Notes: generated by a model not told the origin, from the sequence alone. A stretch of DNA of 64,000 bases from DATARH01 sp035504235 (GCA_035504235.1 DATJSH010000281.1:16349-80348); one strand, 5' to 3'. Positions 32,973 to 42,208 are shown, counted from the first letter of the stretch. Numbers and translations are program-made.

Positions 32973-35900
32973 TCAATTCACCGGCCTGCCGCCCAACCGT
33001 CCGGTTGCCAGCCGGCGCAATAGCCAGTAAGCGACCAGCGCGATGATCAACACGCCCAACAGCGTGAACAGGATCAAAATCAGCGGCGAGTTGCCCAGCC
33101 ACCAGCGCAGCTTGGTCAACGTCGGCAGATGCCCGACCGAATATTCATCGCCGATGCGGAAGCTCGCGACCCGGCCCGAGCCGGCGATCATCAAATCACC
33201 CTGGATCAGCGGGTTGAGCTCGCGGTTGCGGAACGTCCGGATCACGGTCAGCAGCTGGTCCGGGCTCGACCCGGTGATGATCACCGCGCTTCGGCCCGAG
33301 TGCAGCGGCGACTGGAGGCCGATCATCGCCGCCAGATTATCGCCCTGCGAGACGAGCAGTTGGTCAACCCGCTGGCGCTCCGCTTGCGCGTTCGGATCGA
33401 GCACCGTGTAGACGCGATCGAGCGCCGAGGTCATGCCGACACGCAAATGCCCGCCCTCGACGCGCAGCTTGCTGTTTTGCGCCCAGCGCGAGATGAGCGG
33501 CTGGTGCGCGAGCGAGCCGATGACCAAAAGGTCTTTGTCGGCGACCTGGTCGACCCCGTTTGCGGTCACGACGGTGGCATGCACTGCGGGAAAGCCGGTC
33601 GAGTCGCCCATCATGCCCATCAGCTCGAGATACGCCTCGATATCCTGCGGCGTAAGCTGGTCGGGCATCACGACGGCCGTCTCGGAGAGGTCGGCCATCC
33701 TTGTGTACGGGTAGCCGGAATTGGCGAAGAACGCCAAGTTCGGCAGCGAGGCGAAGCGCTCGGTCTTCGACAGGTCGATCGTCGAATCGGGGTCGATCGA
33801 CTCCTGGATGTTGTTCGGCAGGACGTCCTGGCACTCGCCGATCTTGACCGGCCGCAGGTCGTAATAGAACTGCAGCTGGTTCTGCCCGAAGACGTAATAG
33901 GGTGGCACCCGCACCGTCTGCTCGTTCATCACGAAGTCGGGCGATACGATGTCCTTGACCTGCTGGACGACCCCTTCCTTCGTCAGCGGCAGACTGCGCA
34001 GGTAAGAGTTGTTGATCGACACGTCGAGCCGCGACTCGGGGAAATTCATCCAGGTGCCCGCCGGATAGCGGTAGCGGATGTCGAGCGGGATGCCGGTATT
34101 GCCCCACACGAAAAGGTCGGGGGCGGTGCGGAAATTCAGCGTCAACAGTCCGGGCACCAGGCCGGTGCCTTGCAGATCCGTCGGCTGCACCAGCTCGCCG
34201 AAATGTACCGGCCGGTCGATCGGGACCCAGCGCGGCGCATCGTAAGGTTTGCGGGCCGGAATGTCGGGAGCGCCGACGACCTGCGTCTCGCCGCTGAGCG
34301 CGCGCGCCCCCAGGGTCAGCGTATCGGCGGCCGCGGCAAGCTCCTTGGCGTCGCGTCCCATGACCAGCAGCAGCTTGGCCTCGGAATTGTTCGGGTTCGT
34401 CACCACGGCAATCGTCGGACCGGTGATGTCGGGCAGCGTGATCCCGGCCGGCTTTTCGGCATTGGTGGCGAACACCACCGCGTTGTTGGTGGGGATCGTG
34501 TCGAGGCTCGTCGGGAACGTCGCCCCCTTGTACGAGGCGAGCCCGCCAAACCAGGACGCGACGGTGCCGGCCGCCTGCAAGGTCGAGGTGGAGACCTTCG
34601 AGGCGAAGACAAACGGCAGGGTCAGCCCCTGCATGTCCTTGGAATCGTAGAACGGCGCCGGGAGTTGCGACAGATCGTTGGGCAGCAGCAGTTTTTGCAG
34701 TTGCGTCGTGATCTGGGTCGTGTTGCTCAACACCAGCCACAAGCTCGAGTGCAGCGGGTCTTCGCAGCCCAGCGTGTAGTGGCCGATAAAGCGGAACAGG
34801 ATGCGGTTATCCGGCTGGATCAGCACCGGGTTGATCGGCAGCTCGGCCGTATCGCCGGACGACTTGTCCTTGGGCAGCGGGATGTTGCCGACGACCTCAC
34901 CATTGAGCAGCACCGTCAGATGGCTGAGCTCGGGGATCAGGGCCGGCGAATAGGCGAATGTCAGGTCGATCTTGCCCCCCGTCACCGTTTCGTCGCGGCG
35001 CACGGTGAACGGCAGGCTGCCTTCGCCCTGCACACCGATGAGCCGGATCGGCGAGTTGGCGCCCAGATCTTTTAGGGTCAGCTCTTGGGTGCGCACGCTC
35101 CCGAGCCCCGGGGCGTTCGCCGTTGCCGGCGCTGCCGCCGGCCCGGGAAGGCCCGGGTTGTTGCTTGGCGTCGTGCTCTGCGCCGCCGTTCCGGCCGGCC
35201 CGGGCTGCGTGCCCGCCGGCGCCGGCAACGGTACTTGCGCGCCTTGCGGCGGCGGCGCGGCCGCACCGGTCAGCGGCCCCGGCCCCATCTGCCCGACACC
35301 CGCCGAGGGCGGGGCGGAAGGCGACGTTGGCATATTGGTCGGCGCCGCGTTGGTCTGGGCCGAGGCGGTGCCGCCGAACGCCAGCGCGCCAAGCCCCAAT
35401 CCGATAGCGAGCAACAGGCTCGGCGCCACGCGCTCGCGCTGACGCTCGCGTGCTGGAGCCGGCGCTGCGGGTCGCAAACCACGCGGCGCGAACAAACCGC
35501 CGATGCTGCCGAGAATTTCCCGAACCGAACGCAGCGGCCGATCCACCGGATGCTCCTCCCAGTCGAGCCACGCATCGGCGCGGCACAGAACCACCCGGAC
35601 GAGGTCGCGCTGCTGACGCAGCGTCAATTCTTCGAAGGCCACGCGCAGTGTCTCCCCATCCCACCCGACAACCCGCCCCGGCAATACCGCGGTTCGGTCG
35701 CCGATCGGCAACTCGATCTGCACCATATCGCCGAGCTCTACCCCTGACGGACGCGCTGCAGCGAACATGCCACCGGTCGTTGACAGGTTGCGTGAACGGG
35801 TCACCAGCGATTGCCCGTCGGGCAAGTAAATCACGCCCGGCATCTCGAGCCCAAGGCGCACCGAACTGCGCAGCTGCCGGGTTTCGCGGCCCACCGCGAC

Positions 35901-37559
35901 GGCGGCGCCGATCGTCAGCAAGTTGAAGATCGCCCAGGCGACGTTGAGCATCAGCACTTCGCTGTCGATGAAATCGCTCAAAATCCACCGGACGATGCCG
36001 ATGATCAGCGCGACGACCAGCAACGCGATGATGATCAGGTGCGGGCGGACGATTTTGTAATCGAAATAATCGCGCGGCAGCAGGCCGCCTTTTTCGGTGA
36101 CGTTGAACTTGCCGCGCTTGGGGTTGACCAATGTCGCCAGCGTCGGACGCAAGATGTACAGCGCGAGCACGCTCTCGTAGATCTCGCCCCAAAACGAGTG
36201 GCGATAGCGCGATTGCAGGCGCGAGTTGGTCACCGTCGAATGGATCAAGTGCGGCGCGGCGTAGACGATAACCATAAGCCCGCTCGCCGCGATGATGTTC
36301 AGCCGAAACATCAGATAGCAGAGCGGCGCGGTGAGAAACACGAAGCGCGGCAACCCGAAGAAGAAGTGCAGCATCGCGTTCAGGTAGCAGATGCGCTGGC
36401 CGAAACGCAGGCCGCGGCCAAAGAGCGGATTGTCGACCCGGAATATCTGCGTCATGCCGCGAGCCCAGCGCATGCGCTGACCGACATGGATGGCCAGACG
36501 CTCCGTCGCCAGCCCCGCGGCAAGCGGCAGCCGCAGATAGGCCGAGTTCCAACCCGCGCGGTGGAGGCGCAACGCTGTGTGCGCGTCCTCGGTAACCGTC
36601 TGGATGGCGAAACCGCCGATCGACTCGACGGATTCGCGCCGCATCACGGCGCAGGAGCCGCAGAAGAATGCGGCATTCCACAGATCGTTGCCGTCCTGGA
36701 TCAGCCCATAGAAAAGCTGACCCTCGTTCGGCACCGTCGTTCCGGCGGCGAGGTTTCGCTCGAACGGGTCGGGCGAATAGAAGTGGTGCGGGGTCTGCAC
36801 CAGCGCCAGGCGCTGATCGCGCAGGAACCAGCCGATCGTTAGCTGGAGGAAGGCGCGGGTCGGCACGTGGTCGCTGTCGAACAGCGCGAGCAGTTCCCCG
36901 TCGGTCACCGAGAGCGCGTGATTGAGGTTGCCGGCCTTGGCGTGCAGGTTGTTGTCGCGGGTGATGTAGCCCACGCCGCACGCCTCGGCGAACTCGCGGA
37001 ACTCCTCGCGACGGCCGTCGTCGAGAATGTAGATCTTGAGCTTTTCGAGCGGATAATCGACCGACAGCGCGCCCAGCACCGTGTTCTGCACCACCGACAG
37101 CGGCTCGTTATAGGTCGGGATGAACAGGTCGACGGTCGGCCATTCGGCGATATCGTCGGGCAGCGCCACCGGCGGCCGATGCAAGGGCCACGCCGTCTGG
37201 ATGTAGCCCAGCATCAGCACCAGCCAGGCGTAGAGCTCGGCGAGGATCAAGCCGATCCCGAGGAACGCCTCGATCTCCGACGGGAATGTCAGCGTTTCCG
37301 TGAGCCGCCACCAGATGTATCGGGTGGACACCACGATCGAAAGAGTGATCAGGATCAGCGTCACGCCACGCGACGGCTGGCCGCGAATGACCAGCATCGC
37401 GAGGATCGTCAGCACCGCGAACAACGCCTGTGAAACGAGATCGAGCGGCGTGATGACGACGATGCCCAGGAGAAAGACGCCGACAACGATCAATACCGCC
37501 ACGATCAGGCTATGGCCCGCCATCTCGGATTCGCCGATGCGTCTCAGTCTCCCCAGCAT
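32973..37559 (-). CDS. bcsAB: Cellulose synthase BcsA-BcsB fusion protein
   Basis: 1528 aa. The BcsA half has N-terminal membrane helices, then the GT2 domain with DDG (180-182), the second acidic motif FDSD (227-230), TED (323-325) and QRMRW (361-365). More membrane helices follow, then a PilZ domain with RSSVR (563-567, RxxxR) and NLSTTGG (590-596), the c-di-GMP site. From about residue 710 a hydrophobic stretch ending TASAQ looks like the former BcsB signal peptide. The remaining 770 residues are BcsB (jelly-roll/flavodoxin-like periplasmic domains) with a C-terminal helix anchor. This matches Komagataeibacter AcsAB in length and layout. The ATG at 37559 has GGAGAAGG upstream; an in-frame start at 37637 is less likely. 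Activity should need c-di-GMP. Confidence 0.96.
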   Translation of the reverse strand: MLGRLRRIGESEMAGHSLIVAVLIVVGVFLLGIVVITPLDLVSQALFAVLTILAMLVIRGQPSRGVTLILITLSIVVSTRYIWWRLTETLTFPSEIEAFLGIGLILAELYAWLVLMLGYIQTAWPLHRPPVALPDDIAEWPTVDLFIPTYNEPLSVVQNTVLGALSVDYPLEKLKIYILDDGRREEFREFAEACGVGYITRDNNLHAKAGNLNHALSVTDGELLALFDSDHVPTRAFLQLTIGWFLRDQRLALVQTPHHFYSPDPFERNLAAGTTVPNEGQLFYGLIQDGNDLWNAAFFCGSCAVMRRESVESIGGFAIQTVTEDAHTALRLHRAGWNSAYLRLPLAAGLATERLAIHVGQRMRWARGMTQIFRVDNPLFGRGLRFGQRICYLNAMLHFFFGLPRFVFLTAPLCYLMFRLNIIAASGLMVIVYAAPHLIHSTVTNSRLQSRYRHSFWGEIYESVLALYILRPTLATLVNPKRGKFNVTEKGGLLPRDYFDYKIVRPHLIIIALLVVALIIGIVRWILSDFIDSEVLMLNVAWAIFNLLTIGAAVAVGRETRQLRSSVRLGLEMPGVIYLPDGQSLVTRSRNLSTTGGMFAAARPSGVELGDMVQIELPIGDRTAVLPGRVVGWDGETLRVAFEELTLRQQRDLVRVVLCRADAWLDWEEHPVDRPLRSVREILGSIGGLFAPRGLRPAAPAPARERQRERVAPSLLLAIGLGLGALAFGGTASAQTNAAPTNMPTSPSAPPSAGVGQMGPGPLTGAAAPPPQGAQVPLPAPAGTQPGPAGTAAQSTTPSNNPGLPGPAAAPATANAPGLGSVRTQELTLKDLGANSPIRLIGVQGEGSLPFTVRRDETVTGGKIDLTFAYSPALIPELSHLTVLLNGEVVGNIPLPKDKSSGDTAELPINPVLIQPDNRILFRFIGHYTLGCEDPLHSSLWLVLSNTTQITTQLQKLLLPNDLSQLPAPFYDSKDMQGLTLPFVFASKVSTSTLQAAGTVASWFGGLASYKGATFPTSLDTIPTNNAVVFATNAEKPAGITLPDITGPTIAVVTNPNNSEAKLLLVMGRDAKELAAAADTLTLGARALSGETQVVGAPDIPARKPYDAPRWVPIDRPVHFGELVQPTDLQGTGLVPGLLTLNFRTAPDLFVWGNTGIPLDIRYRYPAGTWMNFPESRLDVSINNSYLRSLPLTKEGVVQQVKDIVSPDFVMNEQTVRVPPYYVFGQNQLQFYYDLRPVKIGECQDVLPNNIQESIDPDSTIDLSKTERFASLPNLAFFANSGYPYTRMADLSETAVVMPDQLTPQDIEAYLELMGMMGDSTGFPAVHATVVTANGVDQVADKDLLVIGSLAHQPLISRWAQNSKLRVEGGHLRVGMTSALDRVYTVLDPNAQAERQRVDQLLVSQGDNLAAMIGLQSPLHSGRSAVIITGSSPDQLLTVIRTFRNRELNPLIQGDLMIAGSGRVASFRIGDEYSVGHLPTLTKLRWWLGNSPLILILFTLLGVLIIALVAYWLLRRLATGRLGGRPVN

Positions 37560-37704
37560 CCCCTGAACCTTCTCCACCAAGCTTATCGACAGAACCCGGT
37601 GTTGCCGACCGCAAGCGCAATGACCCGACCGCACCACGCCGTCGGGCGTCCCCCAAAACTGTTACCCTCGTCGTCTCCTCACGCTCGTTACGCCGCACCC
37701 CACC

Positions 37705-38574
37705 CTAACGTGACCGCCCCGCGGGAGGCGTGAGGCCGGGACTATGTCGGGCGCGCTCGCGCGGATCGGGGAGCCGGCTGCGTCCGCCAGAGAGCCGCCC
37801 GAATACCGCGTCGAGCGAGCGTTCGTTGCGCTCCTGCCCTTCGCTCGCGGGCGGCGGCGCCTCAGTGGCCACCGGGCCAACCTTCTGATCGTCGTCGCGA
37901 TAGGCGCCGCCGAGCAGGCCGCCGGTCGGCGCCGGAGCGCTTTCGCTTGATGGCATTTGCGGCGCCGGGGTCGGCGAAGGCGCAGCCGGCAAGGGTGCAG
38001 CCGGCATCGGCGACGCGGCGGGTGGCGGTGGCGCCGAGATAAAAGGCGGCCGTTGCCCGGCCTCGTCAACCGGCCCCGTGTGCAAGGACCTCCGTCCTCC
38101 GGCGTCGAGCGCGAACGGTCCGGCAGCGCCGGCTTGCTCCGGCGCCGGAGCCATCGGAACGGGGGCGATGATCGCCGGTCCGCGCCCTGCGCCCCCGGCG
38201 TCTTCGTGCTGTTCGGGGCTTGCCTCTTCGCGAACCACGGCTCTCGCGGTTTCTTCGGGCGCCGGAACCTGGGGCTCTTCGCGAACCACGACCCGGTCGC
38301 TCTCATGCGTTGCGGGCCTTGCTTCCGGCACCATCACGACTCGGGTCTCGGCCTGATCGGGAAATTGGTCCGGGGGATATTCTTCCTTGAGCTGCGTATT
38401 TTGGCGCGGCGCAGCGACAGGTTCGTCCTGCGGCACTTGAGCGTTGTCTGCCCGCTGCTGCTGGAGAGTCACCACAGAATCGGTGATTTCTCGGGCTCCC
38501 GCGAACTCCCGATAGCGAAGCTCCGGAGTTTGCAGCCAGGAAAACAAATGCTCAACGTCGTCGTCGTGATCCAT
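37705..38574 (-). CDS. BcsP/CcpAx-like cellulose-complementing protein, Pro/Ala-rich
   Basis: 289 aa. The N-terminal helix DDDVEHLFSWLQTPELRYRE resembles the BcsP/BcsR and Ccp N-termini. A long disordered Pro/Ala/Glu region follows. The C-terminal SLDAVFGRLSGGRSRL resembles the conserved 'T-AEVF--LGGRA' end of Komagataeibacter Ccp. Ccp helps place BcsD and the synthase complexes in a row. First gene of the cellulose cluster, 145 bp before bcsAB. Two starts are possible: ATG at 38574, or GTG at 38589 with GGAAAAG upstream. The likeness to Ccp is from short terminal motifs only, so the call is moderate. Confidence 0.65.
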   Translation of the reverse strand: MDHDDDVEHLFSWLQTPELRYREFAGAREITDSVVTLQQQRADNAQVPQDEPVAAPRQNTQLKEEYPPDQFPDQAETRVVMVPEARPATHESDRVVVREEPQVPAPEETARAVVREEASPEQHEDAGGAGRGPAIIAPVPMAPAPEQAGAAGPFALDAGGRRSLHTGPVDEAGQRPPFISAPPPPAASPMPAAPLPAAPSPTPAPQMPSSESAPAPTGGLLGGAYRDDDQKVGPVATEAPPPASEGQERNERSLDAVFGRLSGGRSRLPDPRERARHSPGLTPPAGRSR

Positions 38575-38670
38575 AATGCTAGCAGTCACCACTTTTCCGC
38601 GAGTACCATTTGTCTCGTTGATTGGCCTCTTACGATAGACACTTTGCTTACTGCCGACCAACGGGATTTC

Positions 38671-38676
38671 ATTATA
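38671..38676 (-). promoter_or_regulatory. Candidate -10 box upstream of the cellulose cluster
   Basis: On the minus strand the sequence TATAAT occurs at 38676-38671, about 97 bases upstream of the first cellulose gene start, in a locally AT-richer stretch of the 250-bp gap between the transketolase-like gene and the cluster. No good -35 hexamer lies at 16-18 bases, so activator dependence is possible. This is a single-box match only. Confidence 0.25.
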
Positions 38677-38826
38677 TTCGAAACATCTGATGTCGGTGCG
38701 GAAGAGACCAATCTTGTAACAAGTTGAAACAACGCCAGGTTGATAGCCTCCCATGCGATTGAGGGACGCTTTGCGCCTGCCCGGCGTCGCCGCGATCGCA
38801 TCCTAGCACCGTAATTTTGTAAAAAG

Positions 38827-41217
38827 CTAAGGGATTCTCCCTGCCGAATGGTCGCGCAAACAGGCCCGCGCCGCCGCGTCCAGAATCGCGTCCTGGTCGA
38901 TACCGTAATAGCGGTAGAGATCGGGCAGATCGCCCGATTGGCCGAAATGATCGACCCCCAGCGGCACCACGGTATGGCGTCCGATACTGCCGAGCCACGA
39001 CAAGGTTGCCGGGTGGCTGTCCGACACGGTGACGATCGCCGCGTCGGGTCGCAGGAAGCTGAGCAACTGGGCCGCCAGCCCGGATCGACCCGTGGTCGCC
39101 GCCGCGCGCCAATCGCGGTGCAGTCGGTCGGGCGAGGTCACGGCGAGGAGGCCCGCGTTGGGCAGATCTTCACGCAGCGCCTCGAACGCCGCGAGCGCCT
39201 CGGGCGCCACCGCGCCGCAATAGGCGATCGCCAGCGGACAATCCTCCTCTGGCTTGCGCAGCCAATAGCCGCCGCCGACGATCCCATCCGCCAGCGCCGG
39301 GTCGACGGCCCGTTCGGGCTGTTCCACCGGCCGCGTCGAGAGGCGGAAATACACCGATTCGCCGTCCTCTTCCTGGATCTCGCCAAACGCCCAGCGCAAC
39401 AGCACCGCAAGCTCGTCGGCGAAAGCCGGCTCGAAGGCCAGCAGGCCCGGTTGGGTCAACCCGATCACCGGCTCGGTGACCGATTGGTGGGCGCCACCCT
39501 CGGGCGCGAGCGTGATGCCCGACGGGGTCGCCACCAGGATGAACCGCGCATCCTGATAGAGCGCGTAGTTGAGCGCATCGAGGCCGCGCTTGATGAACGG
39601 ATCGTAGAGCGTCCCGATCGGCAGCAAGCGCCCGCCAAACAGCGGGCCGGCAAGGCCGAGCGCCGCCAGTTGCAGGAACAGATTGTGCTCGGCAATGCCG
39701 AGCTCGATGTGCTGCCCCTCGGGCGACATCGCCCAGCGCTGCGCCGAGACGACATTCTCCTCGCGGAAGATGTCCTGCCGCTCGGTCCGGTCGAAAATGC
39801 CGCGGCGATTGACCCAGGCGCCAAGGTTGGTCGAGACCGTCACATCGGGCGATGTCGTGACGATTCGCCGCGCCAGCTCGCTGTCGCTGGCGGCGATCCC
39901 GCCAAGGATGCGGCCGAACGCCTCCTGCGTCGATTGCCGCCTGGCGCGCGGCGGCGGGATGTCTTCCGGCACCGTGACCCGCTTGCTGTCGATGCGCCGC
40001 GTCCGGCTATCGGCAAGCGGCGTCGAGCGCAGAAAGGCGGTCAGCGCCTCGGCTGGAAGATCGAGCCCGGAGAACGGCTCCCACTCCTCGCCCGCCGGCA
40101 CTCCCATGCCGCGCTGGAACGAGGCCATCTGGTCGGGGTTCATCAGCCCGGCGTGGTTGTCCTTATGCCCGGCGAGCGGCAGGCCATAGCCCTTGATCGT
40201 GTAGGCGATAAAGCAGGTCGGGCGGTCGTCGGTGATGCTGTGGAACGCGTCGAGCACCGACTCCATGTCGTGGCCTGCGAGATTGGTCATCAGCGCGTGC
40301 AGCGCGTCGTCGTCATGCTCGTCGAGGATCGCGCGGATGCCGGGATAGCGGTTGAGGTCGCGCATCAGGTGCTCGCGCCACCCCTCGCCGCCTTTGTAGA
40401 CCAGCGCCGAATAGAGCGAATTCGGGCAGGCGTCGATCCATTCGCGCAGATGCGCCCCGTCGGGCTGGGCAAAGGCGGCTTCGAGCTTGCGACCATATTT
40501 GAGCGTGAGCACCCGCCAGCCGACCAGTTCGAAGAGCGCGTCGATGCGCCCGAACAACCGGTCGGAGACCACGGCGTCGAGGCTCTGCCGGTTGTAGTCG
40601 ATCACCCACCAGAGATTGCGGACATCGTGCTTCCAGCCTTCGAGCAGCGCCTCGAAGATGTTGCCCTCGTCGAGTTCGGCGTCGCCGGCGAGCGCGATCA
40701 TCCGGCCGGGCTCGCTGCCTTCCGGCGCTAGGCCGTGCAGCCGCACGTAGTCCTGCACCAGCGAGGCGAACAAGGTCACCCCGACCCCAAGCCCGACCGA
40801 GCCGGTCGAGAAGTCGACGATGCGGTCGCCGTCCTTGCTGCGCGACGGATAGGCCTGGGCGCCGCCGAGCGCGCGAAAGCGTTCGAGCTTGTCGCGGCTC
40901 TGGTGTCCGAGCAGGTACTGGATCGCATGAAAGATCGGCGCCGCGTGCGGTTTGACCGCGACCCGGTCCTGCGGGCGCATCACATCGAGATAGAGCGCCG
41001 TCATCAACGTCGCCACCGAGGCGCTCGACGCCTGGTGCCCGCCGACCTTGAGCCCGTCGCGGCTCGGCCGGAGGTGGTTGGCGTTGTGGATCATCCAGGT
41101 CGAGAGCCACAATATCTTCTTTTCGAGCGCCTGGAGCAGCGCGAGCCGCTCCGCGCCGCCGATAGCACCGGGCATGGCCTCTGCCGTTCGCGTGCGTAGG
41201 GTGGTACGATCCGCCAT
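38827..41217 (-). CDS. Transketolase / homodimeric pyruvate dehydrogenase E1 (AceE)-like ThDP enzyme
   Basis: 796 aa. The ThDP-binding motif starts GDAELDEGNIFEALLEG and ends with DYNRQSLD (about residues 176-210). SSASVATLMTALYLDV and PHAAPIFHAIQYL precede it, and a pyrimidine-binding domain with ELGIAEHNLFLQLAALGLAG and a C-terminal transketolase domain follow. Length and motifs fit AceE-like E1 enzymes better than classical transketolase (about 660 aa). A lipoyl-E2 partner is not in the window, so the reaction (pyruvate, another 2-oxo acid or a sugar phosphate) is open. It is upstream of the cellulose cluster on the same strand but separated by 250 bp. Confidence 0.8.
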   Translation of the reverse strand: MADRTTLRTRTAEAMPGAIGGAERLALLQALEKKILWLSTWMIHNANHLRPSRDGLKVGGHQASSASVATLMTALYLDVMRPQDRVAVKPHAAPIFHAIQYLLGHQSRDKLERFRALGGAQAYPSRSKDGDRIVDFSTGSVGLGVGVTLFASLVQDYVRLHGLAPEGSEPGRMIALAGDAELDEGNIFEALLEGWKHDVRNLWWVIDYNRQSLDAVVSDRLFGRIDALFELVGWRVLTLKYGRKLEAAFAQPDGAHLREWIDACPNSLYSALVYKGGEGWREHLMRDLNRYPGIRAILDEHDDDALHALMTNLAGHDMESVLDAFHSITDDRPTCFIAYTIKGYGLPLAGHKDNHAGLMNPDQMASFQRGMGVPAGEEWEPFSGLDLPAEALTAFLRSTPLADSRTRRIDSKRVTVPEDIPPPRARRQSTQEAFGRILGGIAASDSELARRIVTTSPDVTVSTNLGAWVNRRGIFDRTERQDIFREENVVSAQRWAMSPEGQHIELGIAEHNLFLQLAALGLAGPLFGGRLLPIGTLYDPFIKRGLDALNYALYQDARFILVATPSGITLAPEGGAHQSVTEPVIGLTQPGLLAFEPAFADELAVLLRWAFGEIQEEDGESVYFRLSTRPVEQPERAVDPALADGIVGGGYWLRKPEEDCPLAIAYCGAVAPEALAAFEALREDLPNAGLLAVTSPDRLHRDWRAAATTGRSGLAAQLLSFLRPDAAIVTVSDSHPATLSWLGSIGRHTVVPLGVDHFGQSGDLPDLYRYYGIDQDAILDAAARACLRDHSAGRIP

Positions 41218-41269
41218 CGATGATTAAATACACTGCCGCGCCCATATCGGCGAGATAGAGCGAAAGCAT

Positions 41270-41629
41270 ATGAGCGATACCCCCACCGAAACCGGCGAGC
41301 GCACCATCACGCTGACCGCGAGCGCCGCCAAACGCATCGCCTTTCTGCGCGAGCAGGAACAGGTCGGCGACGCCAATCTGCGCATCGCCGTCTCGGGCGG
41401 CGGCTGTTCCGGCTTTCAGTACGGCCTCAGCTTCGACGATCAGACAAACCCCGACGACCGCGTCTTCGAGCGCGACGGGGTCGGCATCGTCATCGACGAT
41501 GTCTCGCTCGACCTGCTCGCCGGCGCCGAGGTCGATTTTGTCGAAGACCTGATGGGCGCCGCGTTCCGCATCAACAACCCCAACGCCGCCTCGTCCTGCG
41601 GCTGCGGCAACTCCTTCGCGATCGCCTAG
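41270..41629 (+). CDS. erpA: Iron-sulfur cluster insertion protein ErpA (A-type carrier)
   Basis: 119 aa HesB/IscA/ErpA family protein. The three cluster-binding cysteines are in place: SGGGCSGFQYGL and the C-terminal SSCGCGNSF. The LRIAVSGGGCSGFQYG segment and NPNAASSCGCG tail are typical of alphaproteobacterial ErpA, which inserts Fe-S clusters into apo-proteins. Divergent from the AceE-like gene, with 52 bp between starts. Confidence 0.93.
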   Translation: MSDTPTETGERTITLTASAAKRIAFLREQEQVGDANLRIAVSGGGCSGFQYGLSFDDQTNPDDRVFERDGVGIVIDDVSLDLLAGAEVDFVEDLMGAAFRINNPNAASSCGCGNSFAIA

Positions 41630-41826
41630 CCGCCCTCGTCATTCCGAGGCGCACAGCGCAGGGCCAACCCGCCAGTCGCCGGACGGCGGCTTGTGCCGCT
41701 ATTCGGCCCCTGTGGTGAGGGCCGACCCGGGGGGTCACCCCGGCGAGTAGACAGCAAACTTTCGCCGATAACCACGCCAGGGACGAAAGCACTTTAGCTC
41801 CCCCTTGGCGGCAAGTTCACTGACCT

Positions 41827-41855
41827 CTTGAAACTAAAATCGGCCGCGCCTAAAT
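41827..41855 (+). promoter_or_regulatory. Candidate RpoH (sigma-32) promoter upstream of the Hsp20 genes
   Basis: CTTGAAA at 41827-41833 is the sigma-32 -35 core. After an 18-base spacer counted from CTTG comes CCTAAAT at 41849-41855, which matches six of seven positions of the alphaproteobacterial -10 pattern CYTATmT. Transcription would start near 41862, upstream of a 60-codon ORF and the two Hsp20 genes, which are typical RpoH targets. The long leader before the first hsp20 start (about 345 bases) is unusual. Confidence 0.45.
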
Positions 41856-41926
41856 CCGGCTCGCCAGAGGCCCATTTTGGCTCTGGCGACGATCGTTTCC
41901 CATGTTGCTCAGCGGAGGACGTGGCA

Positions 41927-42109
41927 ATGACTGTCGAAACTCTTTCCACATTTCCGTCGCCCAACGAGATCGCAAGGCTGACCTTGCGGTCAATGACGCC
42001 GCCCGACCAAAGTCGGACGCCTAGTCAAAGGTTCGTGGTTCGAGAGACCGAACCGCGGCCGGAGGAGTCGCCACCGGTTCGGTGGCCTCGGGTTTTCCCG
42101 GGCCTCTAG
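41927..42109 (+). CDS. Possible small protein, 60 aa, in the heat-shock unit leader
   Basis: ATG at 41927 is preceded by GGAGG at eight bases spacing, the best ribosome site in the 580-base gap between erpA and hsp20. The product starts MTVETLSTFPSPNEIARLTL and continues with a Pro/Arg/Glu-rich tail. The N-terminal half could form one amphipathic helix; the tail looks disordered. No family recognised. It may be a real small stress protein or a non-functional leader ORF. The remaining parts of the gap (41630-41826 and 42110-42208) hold short GC-rich inverted repeats but no gene I can support. Confidence 0.38.
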   Translation: MTVETLSTFPSPNEIARLTLRSMTPPDQSRTPSQRFVVRETEPRPEESPPVRWPRVFPGL

Positions 42110-42208
42110 CTCCACCTGTAATCCATCATTGAACTGGTGCCGCTGAGCAGGCTGCTCGGCGCCTTGTGCGCATGAGAAGGGCTCACGGCCCAAAGAGGAG
42201 TAAGGCTT

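Noticed and set aside
33129..35075. Plus-strand frame of about 650 codons opposite bcsAB
   Set aside because: Antisense shadow of the BcsB half; no ribosome site or motif.
41727..41743. CCGGGG/CCCCGG hairpin after erpA as a terminator
   Set aside because: Short arms, competing alternative pairing with the adjacent GGGTC, and no T-run, nearly 100 bp after the stop.
42020..42100. tRNA-like sequence (ggttcga near 42030)
   Set aside because: The T-loop-like string has no matching acceptor or anticodon stems, so no tRNA can be drawn.
42110..42208. ROSE-type RNA thermometer before the first hsp20 gene
   Set aside because: A small GGGC/GCCC hairpin is present but I cannot find the conserved U-rich anti-Shine-Dalgarno segment pairing with the GAGGAG site.
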